DNA from: JBEISR01 sp044371425 | GTDB taxonomy: Bacteria; Planctomycetota; Planctomycetia; Pirellulales; Pirellulaceae | DNA length: 64,000 nucleotides | Reading direction: 5' to 3' | Assembly (NCBI GenBank): GCA_044371425.1 | Contig: JBILTR010000008.1 | Location: 1-64,000 of the forward strand | Part shown: positions 54,270 to 63,531 of the stretch, piece after piece | How positions within the stretch are numbered: position 1 is the first letter of the stretch | How the letters are laid out: every line of letters begins with the position of its first letter | Notes under the pieces: generated by a model | Databases searched by the model: none | Told to the model about the DNA's origin: nothing | What the model saw: the letters and a program-made list of their open reading frames with translations, nothing else | Made by a program: the position numbers and the translations under genes

Positions 54270-55364
54270 TTAGGAGGGCGTTTCGATAGCTTGGGAGGGT
54301 TGTTCGGTGGGGAGGAGTCGGAAGAAACCGATCCAAAGCAGCTCGGCCAGAAGCGAGACAACGCGGATGCCTAGGGCGGCAAGCAGCGCTACGACCGGCC
54401 CTACCAGAGGCTGCAGGATCAGGCTAACCACCAGCTCTCGCACCCCGGCTCCCCCGGGGAGCAGCGAAAGGAATCCAGCCACCATCGAAAGGGAGATAGC
54501 AGCCATACTGGCGGCCCAAAGCGAGGGGGAGCCGATCGACAGGGTTTGGGCGGGTCCTTGCAGAGCCAACAGAAGGGTGGCCAAGCTGGCGGCCAGGAGG
54601 ATCCAGCCGAGCGAAAGAATGCTCCATCCCCACAGCATCAGACTCCAGTCGAGTCCATGGGAAACCTCTTCTGGAAGGCGCCCAACACGACTTCGTGAGA
54701 GGATCGCTATCAGATGTCGGAAGATAGGAGGCAAGGTCGGGAGCAGTGCCCCCAGGCCACAGGCGATCGATCCCCAAACCATCCAATCGGGCACCGGAGT
54801 TCGCATCAGGGAAAGGCTGCCCCATGCAGCGCCGACACCCATCCAGACCAGCGTCTCGACGAAGATCGAAACCACCCCGGTGGCGATCGAAACGCCTCGC
54901 GCGCGGATCGGTGGGATCCGCAAGAGAAAGACCATGGCCTTGCCAGGAACGTATTTCCCCAGGTGGCCCAGGAAGTAGCCAGCGAGCACGGGTCGGCTTT
55001 CCAAAGGGTGCCCGAATTTTCTTAGCGTCTCTAGCCAGAACAGCCCGGCCGGGAGCAGTCCTAGCCATCCCAGCAAGATGCTTAGCGCCAGCCAGCGCAG
55101 GTCGATCCGGTCCCATCGCAGACGCTGACCATCGATCGACGCGATTTGTGATTGGAGCTGTTGCAGCTCTTGGGGATCGCCTCCGGTTGCCTCCAGTTTT
55201 GCCAGTTCCGTCCGCAGTTCCGTCCGCAGTGCCGTCAGTTGTTTGGCCTGCGCCGTTCGCTGCTGCTGGAGTTCCTGGTAGGCTTGGTGGAGAGTGCGGG
55301 CGATTCCCGCGATCACGAGGAGGGCGACCGCGATTTTCAACCAACCTACAATCCGGTGCTTCAT
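54270..55364 (-). CDS. lysylphosphatidylglycerol-synthase-type (UPF0104/AglD) membrane protein
   Basis: 364 residues from ATG 55364; the frame is open further upstream but that part is not protein-like. One N-terminal helix is followed by a helical, Gln/Leu-rich coiled coil (about 30-75, YQELQQQRTAQAKQL). Seven or so transmembrane helices come next, with the conserved YFLGHLGKYVPGKAM near helix three and LPGGAGVRE in the last third, both diagnostic of the family. Members include MprF flippase domains and archaeal AglD; they are thought to move or modify lipid-linked molecules. The coiled coil at the start is an unusual addition. It is divergent from the AI-2E-type permease gene, 98 bases apart. 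Confidence 0.85.
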   Translation of the reverse strand: MKHRIVGWLKIAVALLVIAGIARTLHQAYQELQQQRTAQAKQLTALRTELRTELAKLEATGGDPQELQQLQSQIASIDGQRLRWDRIDLRWLALSILLGWLGLLPAGLFWLETLRKFGHPLESRPVLAGYFLGHLGKYVPGKAMVFLLRIPPIRARGVSIATGVVSIFVETLVWMGVGAAWGSLSLMRTPVPDWMVWGSIACGLGALLPTLPPIFRHLIAILSRSRVGRLPEEVSHGLDWSLMLWGWSILSLGWILLAASLATLLLALQGPAQTLSIGSPSLWAASMAAISLSMVAGFLSLLPGGAGVRELVVSLILQPLVGPVVALLAALGIRVVSLLAELLWIGFFRLLPTEQPSQAIETPS

Positions 55365-55462
55365 CCTCTGGCCCGCTGAATGCCCATGGTTCTGGTTGCG
55401 GTAGAATCGAGTGGTTGACCCGAGACCTGCACCGCCGTTCGGTCGATTGTCCTGGAGATCCA

Positions 55463-57088
55463 ATGCCCGTGTCTTTGACCAGCCGCATCGTTTCCTTCGC
55501 CGTCCTGCTCGCCTTCATCGTGGTGATTGGGGCGCTTTTTTACAAGGTGATGGTGGGATTTCTGGTCCCCATCTTTCTCGCTGCGGTGCTTGCGGTGGTG
55601 TTTCGTCCGTTCCATCGCATGGTGCGGTCCAAGCTGGGGGATCGCGATCATTTGGCGGCCGGGGCCACCACCGCTCTGATCCTTCTGACGGTGCTGTTGC
55701 CTTTGGCGCTGGTTCTGGGTACTGCGGCGATTCAGGGAGCGGTCGCGGTCAAGCACCTGAATTCCAATTCCATGAATGTGGCACTTGCCAAAATCCGTCA
55801 GAACCGATGGTTCTCTTTGGAGATGCCCTACGGCGAGCACATCCAGGCCATCCAGCGAGATGTCGAAGAACTCCAGCGCGTCTTACCGGAACTCGATTTT
55901 TCCCGTCTGGAGGATCCCTCTGGAATCGTCGCGGGGCTGGCGCGTCGCATCGGGGTGGAACTCCAGGGGATTGAGGGCATGGTCGGTCAGCAAGCCGACC
56001 TGCCCGATGCCGCAGCTCGCTTTTCCGCCTTCCACTTGGCTCTAGCATCGCTGACGCCTCCCTTTCCACCGACTCTAGAGGCCACTTCCGACGGCAAGGA
56101 ATCGCTGGTCGAGGTGGACATGCTGGAGATTCAGTCGCGGGGGGTTGCGTTGAGCACTCGCTGGCAAGAGCTCAAGCAGCACCTGCTAGGTGGACCGATT
56201 ACGACCTTCGCCAAAGAGCTTGCCAATCCATCCAGGGAGCAGTTGGGCCAGATGACTTCCTCCCTGATCGAATCGATTCGGCCTCGATTGCTGGCGCTCA
56301 CCAGCACCACTGGCGGATTTCTGGTTCGGATGGCGGTAGGAACTGCCATTCTGACCGTAACACTTTTCTTTTTCCTGTGCGATGGTCGGTCGATGATGGA
56401 ATCGCTGATGAGGCTCTCGCCGCTGAAGGACGACTACGAGCAGGCGCTGCTGCTAGAGTTTGAACGGACCAGTCGCGCGGTGGTGCTCGCGACGCTCCTA
56501 TCGGCCGTCACGCAGGGCATTCTGGCGACCTTGGGGTACTGGGCTGCCGGGATGCCTTCTTTGGTGCTTCTGTTTCTGCTGACGACGACCTGCGCGATGG
56601 TTCCGTTTGTGGGACCCGCTTTGGTCTGGGTGCCGGTTTGTCTTTTTCTAGCGCTGGTGCGACAGGAGGTGCCTGTCGCGCTGGCTTTGGCCGCCTGGGG
56701 TACGCTGGTGGTCGGCAGTAGCGACAACGTGGTGAAGATGGCAGTACTGCATGGCCAACGGCAACTCCACCCCCTCCTAGCCCTGCTCAGTGTGCTAGGA
56801 GGGGTGCAGACACTGGGGCCGATCGGCATCCTTGTGGGCCCGATGGCCGTCACGATGTTGCAGACGTTGCTGCAGTTGTTGCAGCGCGAATTGCATCGGA
56901 TGGACCTTCAGGAAAAGAAGCAGGCCAAGCAGCAGGTTTCCAGCCGCAGCGTATCGAAGCTGGCTCAGGAGGTGCTGCGGCGGATGAATCAGGATTCCAG
57001 CAGTCCCCCAGCGAATGCCGCAGATTCGGGGCGCCGCGCTGTGGAGAGGAACGATCCGCCCGAGGAGGACGGGGCCCGCCCGTCGTGA
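55463..57088 (+). CDS. AI-2E/PerM-family transporter
   Basis: 541 residues from ATG 55463, with GGAG six bases upstream; the frame is open 239 codons further, but that part is antisense to the neighbouring gene. About eight transmembrane helices, the family number, in two groups: four at the N-terminus (VSFAVLLAFIVVIGALFYKVM ...) and the rest after a long soluble loop (about 115-300). The second group contains LLTTTCAMVPFVGPALVW and GVQTLGPIGILVGPMAVTM, the conserved family end. The central loop is larger than usual. Members export small molecules or act as Na+/H+ antiporters; the name from AI-2 export is not proof here. mutM follows 9 bases later. Confidence 0.88.
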   Translation: MPVSLTSRIVSFAVLLAFIVVIGALFYKVMVGFLVPIFLAAVLAVVFRPFHRMVRSKLGDRDHLAAGATTALILLTVLLPLALVLGTAAIQGAVAVKHLNSNSMNVALAKIRQNRWFSLEMPYGEHIQAIQRDVEELQRVLPELDFSRLEDPSGIVAGLARRIGVELQGIEGMVGQQADLPDAAARFSAFHLALASLTPPFPPTLEATSDGKESLVEVDMLEIQSRGVALSTRWQELKQHLLGGPITTFAKELANPSREQLGQMTSSLIESIRPRLLALTSTTGGFLVRMAVGTAILTVTLFFFLCDGRSMMESLMRLSPLKDDYEQALLLEFERTSRAVVLATLLSAVTQGILATLGYWAAGMPSLVLLFLLTTTCAMVPFVGPALVWVPVCLFLALVRQEVPVALALAAWGTLVVGSSDNVVKMAVLHGQRQLHPLLALLSVLGGVQTLGPIGILVGPMAVTMLQTLLQLLQRELHRMDLQEKKQAKQQVSSRSVSKLAQEVLRRMNQDSSSPPANAADSGRRAVERNDPPEEDGARPS

Positions 57089-57097
57089 GACATCGCC

Positions 57098-57931
57098 ATG
57101 CCTGAACTGCCCGAAGTCGAAGCGATGCGTCGCGGAATCACCCAGACGGTCGGCTTGACCATCCGCTCCGCAAGACAACCCGAGTCTCGCTACCGTCCCA
57201 TTCGCGTCGATCCATCCTGGGAGGGAGTGGAGTCGGGTGTGGTGGGGCGAAGGATTGAACGGGTTGAGCGACTGGGCAAGCGGGTGCTGATCGGTCTATC
57301 GGGCGACTGGTGGTTGGTGATCCAGCCGAAAATGGCCGGCATGCTTCTCGCAGGCGATCCCCCGACGCTCGAGCATGTACGTTGGCAACTGGATTGCCAG
57401 GGGGTATCGGACTGCACCATCACCTACTGGGATCGCCGAGGCTTAGGAACGCTGGCTCTCTGGTCCGATGGGGAGCTGAAGGAGCGATTGGGGGCTGATG
57501 CGATCGGCCCGGATGCGTTGGGGATCGACGGCGAGCGGTTGCGAGCGATTTTTGGAGGATTGAAGCGGCCGATCAAGCCAGCGCTGATGGACCAAGTGAA
57601 GCTGGCCGGAGTCGGTAATCTCTATGCCAGCGAAATTCTCTTTCGGTGCGGTATCTCTCCGAAGCGCCGCTGCAACCGAATCGGCAAGAAGGCATGGGAA
57701 GCAATCGCGATCAGCACGCGAGCGATCCTGCTGGATGCGATCGAGCAAGGGGGATCGACCTTGCGGGACGGAACCTATTTGATGGTCAACGGCGAAAGTG
57801 GTGGTTATCAGGATGCCCACCAAGTCTATGGCCGGGAGGGGTTACCCTGCCCTCGCTGTGCAACCGCCGTGCGCCGGATCGTGCAGACCCAGCGGAGCAC
57901 GTTTTATTGCCCCCAGTGCCAAGTCGGTTGA
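57098..57931 (+). CDS. mutM: formamidopyrimidine-DNA glycosylase (MutM/Fpg)
   Basis: 277 residues. The catalytic N-terminus is MPELPEVEAMRRG; Pro2 is the nucleophile and Glu3 the acid after Met removal. LGKRVLI carries the conserved Lys of the beta-hairpin. The helix-two-turn-helix is in LAGVGNLYASEILFRCGISP, and the zinc finger at the end has Cys251-x2-Cys254-x16-Cys271-x2-Cys274 with the DNA-contacting QRSTFYC. Everything needed for base-excision repair of 8-oxoguanine is present. It is probably cotranscribed with the upstream permease gene, since only nine bases separate them; no functional link is evident. Confidence 0.96.
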   Translation: MPELPEVEAMRRGITQTVGLTIRSARQPESRYRPIRVDPSWEGVESGVVGRRIERVERLGKRVLIGLSGDWWLVIQPKMAGMLLAGDPPTLEHVRWQLDCQGVSDCTITYWDRRGLGTLALWSDGELKERLGADAIGPDALGIDGERLRAIFGGLKRPIKPALMDQVKLAGVGNLYASEILFRCGISPKRRCNRIGKKAWEAIAISTRAILLDAIEQGGSTLRDGTYLMVNGESGGYQDAHQVYGREGLPCPRCATAVRRIVQTQRSTFYCPQCQVG

Positions 57932-58007
57932 GCCGCTTTTGGCGGGCTGGGGGATCGTTGCGGGGAGCGGTATTGTGGAGCCACGGTTGCTGGGGGCGGC
58001 TGGCCGA

Positions 58008-60431
58008 TCAGCTGGCCGACTTGCGATTTTCCAATTTCTGCAGGAGGTCGTCCTCGTAGTAGGCTCGCACCCCTTCCCCGCCCCCCGATCCGTAGTTGCC
58101 ACCATAGCCGTAGCCATAGCCATAGCCGTAGTTGCCGCCATAGCCACCGTATCGATAGCCCGATCCGCCATAGCCTCGATTCGCCCCAACGCCGTTGACC
58201 ACCACACCAAGCAACCGCGCGTCGACCCCCTGCAGCATGGAGACAGCGCGCTGAGCGATCGGCTTCAGGTTGCGTCGCAGCCGAATATTCAAGACGACTC
58301 CATCGACTCGAGCGGCGATGGTGGCTGGATCGCTGACGGCCAGCAAGGGTGGGGAATCGATGATGACGTAGTCGTACGATCCGCGAAGGATCTGGAGCAA
58401 TTCATCGAAGCGATCGGAGGTCAGCAGTTCGGCCGGATTGGGCGGCTTGATACCGGACGGCAGCAGCGAAAGGTTTTCGACCGAACTGGGGATGATGGCC
58501 TGTTCGAGCGGAATGGAGCCGGTCAGATAGGGGGCGACACCGTTTGGATCGGTGATGCCGAAAAGTTTCGCGATTCTGGGGCGTCGGAAGTCGGCATCCA
58601 CCAGCGCGACCTTTTTTCCTGACTGGGCCATGCTGACCGCCAGGTTGGCAGCGATCGTCGACTTGCCATCGCCAGGAACGGGGCTGGTCAGCTGGATCAC
58701 TTTGATGTCCCCGGCCCGGTTGTTGAAGTACAGCCCCGTTCGCACGCCACGAAACGCTTCGCTCAGTTGGGACTTGCTGCGGTGCAGGGTGACCACCGAG
58801 AGATCGACCTTGTCATCCTTGCGGTCGTTGTTGCTGATTTTGCCCAGCGGGATATGTCCAAGAATTGGTACCGCTAGTTCGGCGGCAATCTCATCGGGCG
58901 AGCGGAACGATCGGTCGACCGACTCCAGCAGGTACCCCAAGGCGGAGAAGAGAAGACCTCCCAGCAGGGCGCCAGCCAGCAGGTACCTCAGCGAGAAAGG
59001 GCCGGAGTACTCGCCGATCGACGAGATCTCCAGTCGCTTCATCGACTTGCGGCCATAATCGGGGATCAATCCGATTTTCGCGATCGCTTCGTCTAGCTGT
59101 TTGCGGAAGGCACCGGTCGATTCCAGTTCTAGATTCAGCAGCTTGTTCTGGGCGATGGAGCTTTGCAGTTCCTGCGACATCTTGGTCTGTTCCTGAGCCG
59201 CGCTGCGCAATTTGTCTCCTTCGCGCGCGAGGGTGGCGAGCTGTTCCTGGAGTCCACCGATGACGGTCTTGAGTTGATCGCTGGGGGAGCTAGGGCCAAC
59301 TTCGAGAGCCCTCAGGGAGCTGAGCAATTCATCGCGACGGCTCTTCTCCCGCTCGCGGACATCGGCGACCAATTCATCGAGCGCCTTGATTCGCTTTTGG
59401 AGTTCGATCACCTGAGGGTGACCTTCTCCGACGGTGCCCAGAAGTGAATTCAATTCCGCGCGGAGCGGGAAAATCGATGTATTTTCGATCCTCTCCGCCT
59501 CGCTAGCAGCTCGCTCTCGACTTAGGATCTCCATCGAGAAACGGGAATTCGCTAGCTCGTTGTCCCGACGCATTCCTTCGTTGACCAGCTCGGATAGCAT
59601 CAGGAGAATTTCTTCGGGGCGACGCTGCGCCTCGTTCGCTTCCCTCGCTTGCTCCAGCGCCGCCTCGATCTTATTCATTCTCATCGCATTGGCGGCCAGT
59701 TGAGAGTTGATCGCCAGCAGGGCGGCAGCGTAGGGATCGCTTCCCTCTTCGCCGTTGTAGATCAGGGCGCTCTGCTTTCGGAACTCCATGTAGCGCTGGT
59801 TGACATCGGTGAACTTTTTGTCCATCTCGTCGCGGGCTTTGGTCACCTGATCGATGATCTCGGATCCGAGGGACTGGTATTCTTTCCCGAGGAAAGCTTC
59901 GTATCCAGCGACGACTGCGCGAACCACATCGGCAGACAATTCTGGATCTTCGCACTCAAAAGAAATGTCGATGATGCTGGTCTGCATTTCCTTGGTGCCT
60001 GGATTGGCGCGAAGCTTTCGATTCTCGCGGATCCAATTGACGATTTCTTCTTTCTCCATCCCCGCCAAAGCGCTGGCTTGATTGAGCCTGCCGATCTCGA
60101 CCGCATTGGAGAGCACCGCGCTGCTGGTGATGACACGAATCTCGTCGGCTCGATTTCCAGCACCGGTCGTCAATCCCGTTTCCAGGGATCGCAGCGGTAG
60201 CAAGTCGTCCTGGGGCGAAATAATCTGCAGGGTTGCCATCGCCTTGTAGGTCGGGGCGATCTGGAGGAAGAATAGGTATCCGACTCCTATTCCCAGGAGG
60301 GCACCCAGCAACGTCAGCCATTTCCAACGCCAGAGCATTTGGATGAGGTCCGGTTGCCCCTGCTGGGCCATCGGTGAATCCCCCATCCCCATCGAGTTGG
60401 CAGCGGCTTGTAGCATCCCGATCGTCTCCAT
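58008..60431 (-). CDS. Wzc-type polysaccharide co-polymerase and tyrosine autokinase with Gly-Tyr tail
   Basis: 807 residues. A Wzz-like domain is formed by helix one (LLGALLGIGVGYLFFL, about 38-58), a long periplasmic coiled coil (about 190-440) and helix two (LLAGALLGGLLFSALGYLLESV, about 487-510). The bacterial tyrosine kinase domain follows, with Walker A SPVPGDGKSTIAANLA, Walker A' VDADFRRP and Walker B YVIIDSPP. The C-terminus holds a Gly-Tyr-rich tail (about 755-790) with more than ten Tyr, the autophosphorylation cluster in this family. Phosphorylation cycles control the length and export of exopolysaccharide. No Wzy-adjacent Wza is here, but the O-antigen-ligase-like gene upstream lies on the same strand, 325 bases away. 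Confidence 0.92.
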   Translation of the reverse strand: METIGMLQAAANSMGMGDSPMAQQGQPDLIQMLWRWKWLTLLGALLGIGVGYLFFLQIAPTYKAMATLQIISPQDDLLPLRSLETGLTTGAGNRADEIRVITSSAVLSNAVEIGRLNQASALAGMEKEEIVNWIRENRKLRANPGTKEMQTSIIDISFECEDPELSADVVRAVVAGYEAFLGKEYQSLGSEIIDQVTKARDEMDKKFTDVNQRYMEFRKQSALIYNGEEGSDPYAAALLAINSQLAANAMRMNKIEAALEQAREANEAQRRPEEILLMLSELVNEGMRRDNELANSRFSMEILSRERAASEAERIENTSIFPLRAELNSLLGTVGEGHPQVIELQKRIKALDELVADVREREKSRRDELLSSLRALEVGPSSPSDQLKTVIGGLQEQLATLAREGDKLRSAAQEQTKMSQELQSSIAQNKLLNLELESTGAFRKQLDEAIAKIGLIPDYGRKSMKRLEISSIGEYSGPFSLRYLLAGALLGGLLFSALGYLLESVDRSFRSPDEIAAELAVPILGHIPLGKISNNDRKDDKVDLSVVTLHRSKSQLSEAFRGVRTGLYFNNRAGDIKVIQLTSPVPGDGKSTIAANLAVSMAQSGKKVALVDADFRRPRIAKLFGITDPNGVAPYLTGSIPLEQAIIPSSVENLSLLPSGIKPPNPAELLTSDRFDELLQILRGSYDYVIIDSPPLLAVSDPATIAARVDGVVLNIRLRRNLKPIAQRAVSMLQGVDARLLGVVVNGVGANRGYGGSGYRYGGYGGNYGYGYGYGYGGNYGSGGGEGVRAYYEDDLLQKLENRKSAS

Positions 60432-60756
60432 GTTCAGACTTCGATAGCGGATCCACCCCGAAGTTTAGGATGGGGCAGGCTTCGGAATTTCATCGACAAT
60501 CCGAGCAGAATCGTTGCGCGTGGCAAAGCCGCTACAGCACATCAGCTCCTGTAATGAGAACCAATGGCAATGGCTGTCACAATCCCTAACTTCATAAATA
60601 TCGGATGTAGAAATCTAGGGAGCGCAGCGGAATTCCCGAGAGGCCGGACTTTCCGGAGAATTTTTTCCGGTTGGTGAAACTTTGTCAGGACACTTGGTGG
60701 TCGCCGCGCTTCCGCTCCGCTGGTTCCGTGGACCCAGCGGGGTGTGAAAAGTGGTT
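60432..60756. other. intergenic region upstream of the Wzc-type gene
   Basis: About 325 bases, AT-richer around 60585-60625 than the surroundings, a likely promoter zone for the Wzc-type gene. A hairpin (arms CCGCTGG at 60717-60723 and CCAGCGG at 60734-60740) lies just beyond the stop of the O-antigen-ligase-like gene; with no T run it is at best a weak terminator. Confidence 0.45.
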
Positions 60757-63531
60757 TCATTTCGGGGAAAGCTGTTTGTCTCGAGCGTCGCGGAGTTGCT
60801 GATAGAGATCTGCAAGTTGTCGGTTGGTCCCGCAGCTTTTGATCGCTTCGACGATCGTTTCCATGGCAGGTTGGGTCTTCCCCTGGGCTTGGAGGGAGCG
60901 GGCCAGAGCGAGGTAGTGCGTTGGGTCGGTCGGGGCCAACCGGATCAGTTCCTGGTAGGCCTGCTCTTCGATCAGCGGATCTTTCAGTAGCTGGGCCAAT
61001 TGAGCCAAATTTTGCCAGCGTTTGGGGCTGTTGAGAGGTTGGCTATCGATCCGCTCTTTCCACCGCGTGGCGATGGTCTGACGCGTTTTTGGAAATCGCT
61101 GCGGGTCGGCAAGCGGGGAGGAGAGCAGGGATTCGTAGACGGCATCATCGGGCGGGAACCAATCGATGGCGACTGGGTCAGATGCTGTTTCTGCGATTTG
61201 CTTGGCGATCACCAGAGCCTGCCGAGGTTCCTGCCGAAGAGCGAATTCCGAGCAGAAACTTGCCAGATCATGTTGTCCCAGCCGCTGGCTGTACATCGCG
61301 ATCTCGACCAAATCGCTGGCTCGATTCTTGTTCAGCAGCGCGCAGCGAATCAAACGGTGGCTCTGCTCCAGAGTGGATCCCGGTTTGTCCCATAGGGTTC
61401 GAAAGGCACCGCGATGGTTTCTGCCATCCATCGGGTCCTTGGCGATCGCTTCCTGGAAGCTGGCGTGACTTTTAGCGATCAGATCTTTGCCGGTTGGTCC
61501 TCCGAAATCGGCGGGCCATGGAATCGATTGGGATGGATCGGTTGCCTGATGCAGTCGAAAGGAGGCGATCGCCAGTGGATGGGTGACGGTTCGAAAGGCA
61601 TCGCGATCGATCGATGCGGGGCATTCAGCAGCGACTCGTCTGCGCCATCGCCAGAGATCGACCTCAGCTCGTGGCCAAGCCAGGGATGCCCACTGGGCAG
61701 CTTCGATGATGTCACTGGATGGGTCGTCGGGGGGCATGCCGGGGTGCAGCGCCGTGGGACTCTGCAGGGCATTCCACGCGCGTTCGAATCGCTCCAGCTT
61801 GGCTTGTCGCTGCAGCACCGGTTGGCATGCGTTCAGAAGGAAAGCCCACAGCCCAATCGCGCCAAGTCCGATAGGAAGAGACCATCGTTGGTACTTGTCG
61901 ATCGCGTTCCCATGCGTTGCGGACACTGACTCATGGCGGCTGGATCGACGGGCGGAAGTTGACGCATGCGGTTCCGAAAGCCCTCGGAGGTGGGATCCTA
62001 GCAGGAGGGCCATCGGGAAAGAGACGGCAGGGGAGATCAGTCGAAAATCGATTGCATTGTGGAATCCGATCGCCAGAAGAGTCGTCAGGGTAGCGATGCC
62101 TGCAGCAACCGATCGCTTATGCCGCAGTTCGCTGTGGGTCCAGCGAGCCATCCTGAGCATCGTCAGCCCTGCGATGAGGAGAATCAGCAGCCCACAGCAT
62201 CCTAATTCGACCAGCATCTGCAGGAAAAGGCTCTCGGCATACCAGGTCCATCCAGGTAGGTGCATCGGGAGGAAGGGAAGGCATGCGTAGCGGAAGGTCC
62301 CCAGCCCGCTTCCGGTGGGGAAGAAGTAGAGCCAAGCTTGGAGCGACGCTTTCCAGATCAGTGGGCGATTGGCTTCCGTTTCCGTTCCCTGGGTACCGAT
62401 CTCCTGGAATCGCTGCAGCACGGGATCGTTGAGTCCAAAGAGCCCCAGAAAGAGGCCACCGGCCACCAGCATGCAGCTGGCCCAAAAGAAGGCGGAAGCA
62501 AGTCCTCGGCGAGGGCTGGCGCCATAGATTGCGTAAAAGGTGGCCAGAATCCCGGCGATCAGTCCACCACGGGAAAGGGTGTTCGCTAGGCCGGTCATCA
62601 GCAGCATCGCGTGGATTCCCAACGCCAAATGGATCGGACGCAATCCGCGCAGGGCTAGTAGTTGATTGCCCCAGAAGTCATTCCATCGATCCCAGAAGTC
62701 ATCGGAAGGACTGATCAGCGGCGGGAAGCGTTGGCGTCGGCGCAGCGCGTCGATCAAGAGGCCCAGGTTGGCACACAGGGCCAGCAAGAGGAATTCTGCC
62801 CCTTGATTTTTGTTGAGGAACGGTCCCACGGAAGCAACCTTGGGGACTCCAGGCACATTGGGTCGCCATGCGACTCGCTCGGCCAGATCCATGCAAGCGA
62901 CCACTCCCCCTAGCGCCGCGATCACCGTCAGCAGCGCCAGCCGGTGCCAGCTCAAACGAAAAGCCTGAAATCCAATCCAGACCCCAAGGCTGCAAAGGAT
63001 AAGCAGTCCCATCGCAGCACCCGTCAACTCCGGCGACAGGCTCCATGCCACACCGGTCGGCTCCCGAGAGCCATCGGTGAGCGACGGGATAGAGTGGCTG
63101 GAAGGATCCTGGTGGTTATCGAGCGGAGGTACCGAATCAAGAAGGCGCTGGATATCGGGATGAAACCAAGAGGTGCCGGGGAGTGATTGGGATCCCTCGG
63201 CCCAACGCTTCCACGCCACCCCTGGGCTCCATCGATCCGCCAGCGGGCCGGAGGTCCAGCCAGGAATGGAGGTCGATTGAAGCCAAGCGAATGCGGCCAG
63301 GGCGAGCAGGCAAAGCGATAGGGTCGGAATGCGTCGACGTTCCGACTTGGATGTGGCGGCAATCAATACTCCGCCAGCGAGGATAGCCCAGCCCATCGGT
63401 AGCCAGCGGATTTGGCTGGTCCAAGAGAGGGAACCATTTTCCCAGGGTAGCATCGCCACCGCGATAAGAAGGGCGACGACACAGGTCGACTGGAGCCAGT
63501 CTCTGGGGGTGGTTGGCCAAAGTGAATGCAT
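60757..63531 (-). CDS. O-antigen ligase/polymerase-like (Wzy-C) membrane protein with TPR tail
   Basis: 924 residues from ATG 63531 (a TTG two codons earlier is less likely). The first 500 residues hold about twelve transmembrane helices. The Wzy/WaaL-type core is around NTLSRGGLIAGILATFYAIYG and PTGSGLGTFRYACLPF, followed by the long periplasmic loop and GFHNAIDFRLISPAV. Both WaaL and Wzy carry the conserved Arg of SRGG and the later HN. The remaining 400 residues are helical TPR-like repeats (LIRLAPTDPTHYLALARSLQAQGKTQ). Combined ligase-TPR proteins are known in exopolysaccharide clusters. It likely polymerises or ligates the polysaccharide regulated by the Wzc-type kinase. No strong ribosome site. 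Confidence 0.85.
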   Translation of the reverse strand: MHSLWPTTPRDWLQSTCVVALLIAVAMLPWENGSLSWTSQIRWLPMGWAILAGGVLIAATSKSERRRIPTLSLCLLALAAFAWLQSTSIPGWTSGPLADRWSPGVAWKRWAEGSQSLPGTSWFHPDIQRLLDSVPPLDNHQDPSSHSIPSLTDGSREPTGVAWSLSPELTGAAMGLLILCSLGVWIGFQAFRLSWHRLALLTVIAALGGVVACMDLAERVAWRPNVPGVPKVASVGPFLNKNQGAEFLLLALCANLGLLIDALRRRQRFPPLISPSDDFWDRWNDFWGNQLLALRGLRPIHLALGIHAMLLMTGLANTLSRGGLIAGILATFYAIYGASPRRGLASAFFWASCMLVAGGLFLGLFGLNDPVLQRFQEIGTQGTETEANRPLIWKASLQAWLYFFPTGSGLGTFRYACLPFLPMHLPGWTWYAESLFLQMLVELGCCGLLILLIAGLTMLRMARWTHSELRHKRSVAAGIATLTTLLAIGFHNAIDFRLISPAVSFPMALLLGSHLRGLSEPHASTSARRSSRHESVSATHGNAIDKYQRWSLPIGLGAIGLWAFLLNACQPVLQRQAKLERFERAWNALQSPTALHPGMPPDDPSSDIIEAAQWASLAWPRAEVDLWRWRRRVAAECPASIDRDAFRTVTHPLAIASFRLHQATDPSQSIPWPADFGGPTGKDLIAKSHASFQEAIAKDPMDGRNHRGAFRTLWDKPGSTLEQSHRLIRCALLNKNRASDLVEIAMYSQRLGQHDLASFCSEFALRQEPRQALVIAKQIAETASDPVAIDWFPPDDAVYESLLSSPLADPQRFPKTRQTIATRWKERIDSQPLNSPKRWQNLAQLAQLLKDPLIEEQAYQELIRLAPTDPTHYLALARSLQAQGKTQPAMETIVEAIKSCGTNRQLADLYQQLRDARDKQLSPK

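Noticed and set aside
54746..55462. 239-codon in-frame extension upstream of the AI-2E-type permease
   Set aside because: It is antisense to the UPF0104-type gene and rich in Arg/Pro/Ser; the start at 55463 has a ribosome site and leads directly into the first membrane helix.
54424..55518. 364-codon minus-strand frame overlapping the UPF0104-type gene
   Set aside because: It lies in another frame of a clearly real membrane protein gene, and its product is Arg/Pro-rich without helices or motifs.
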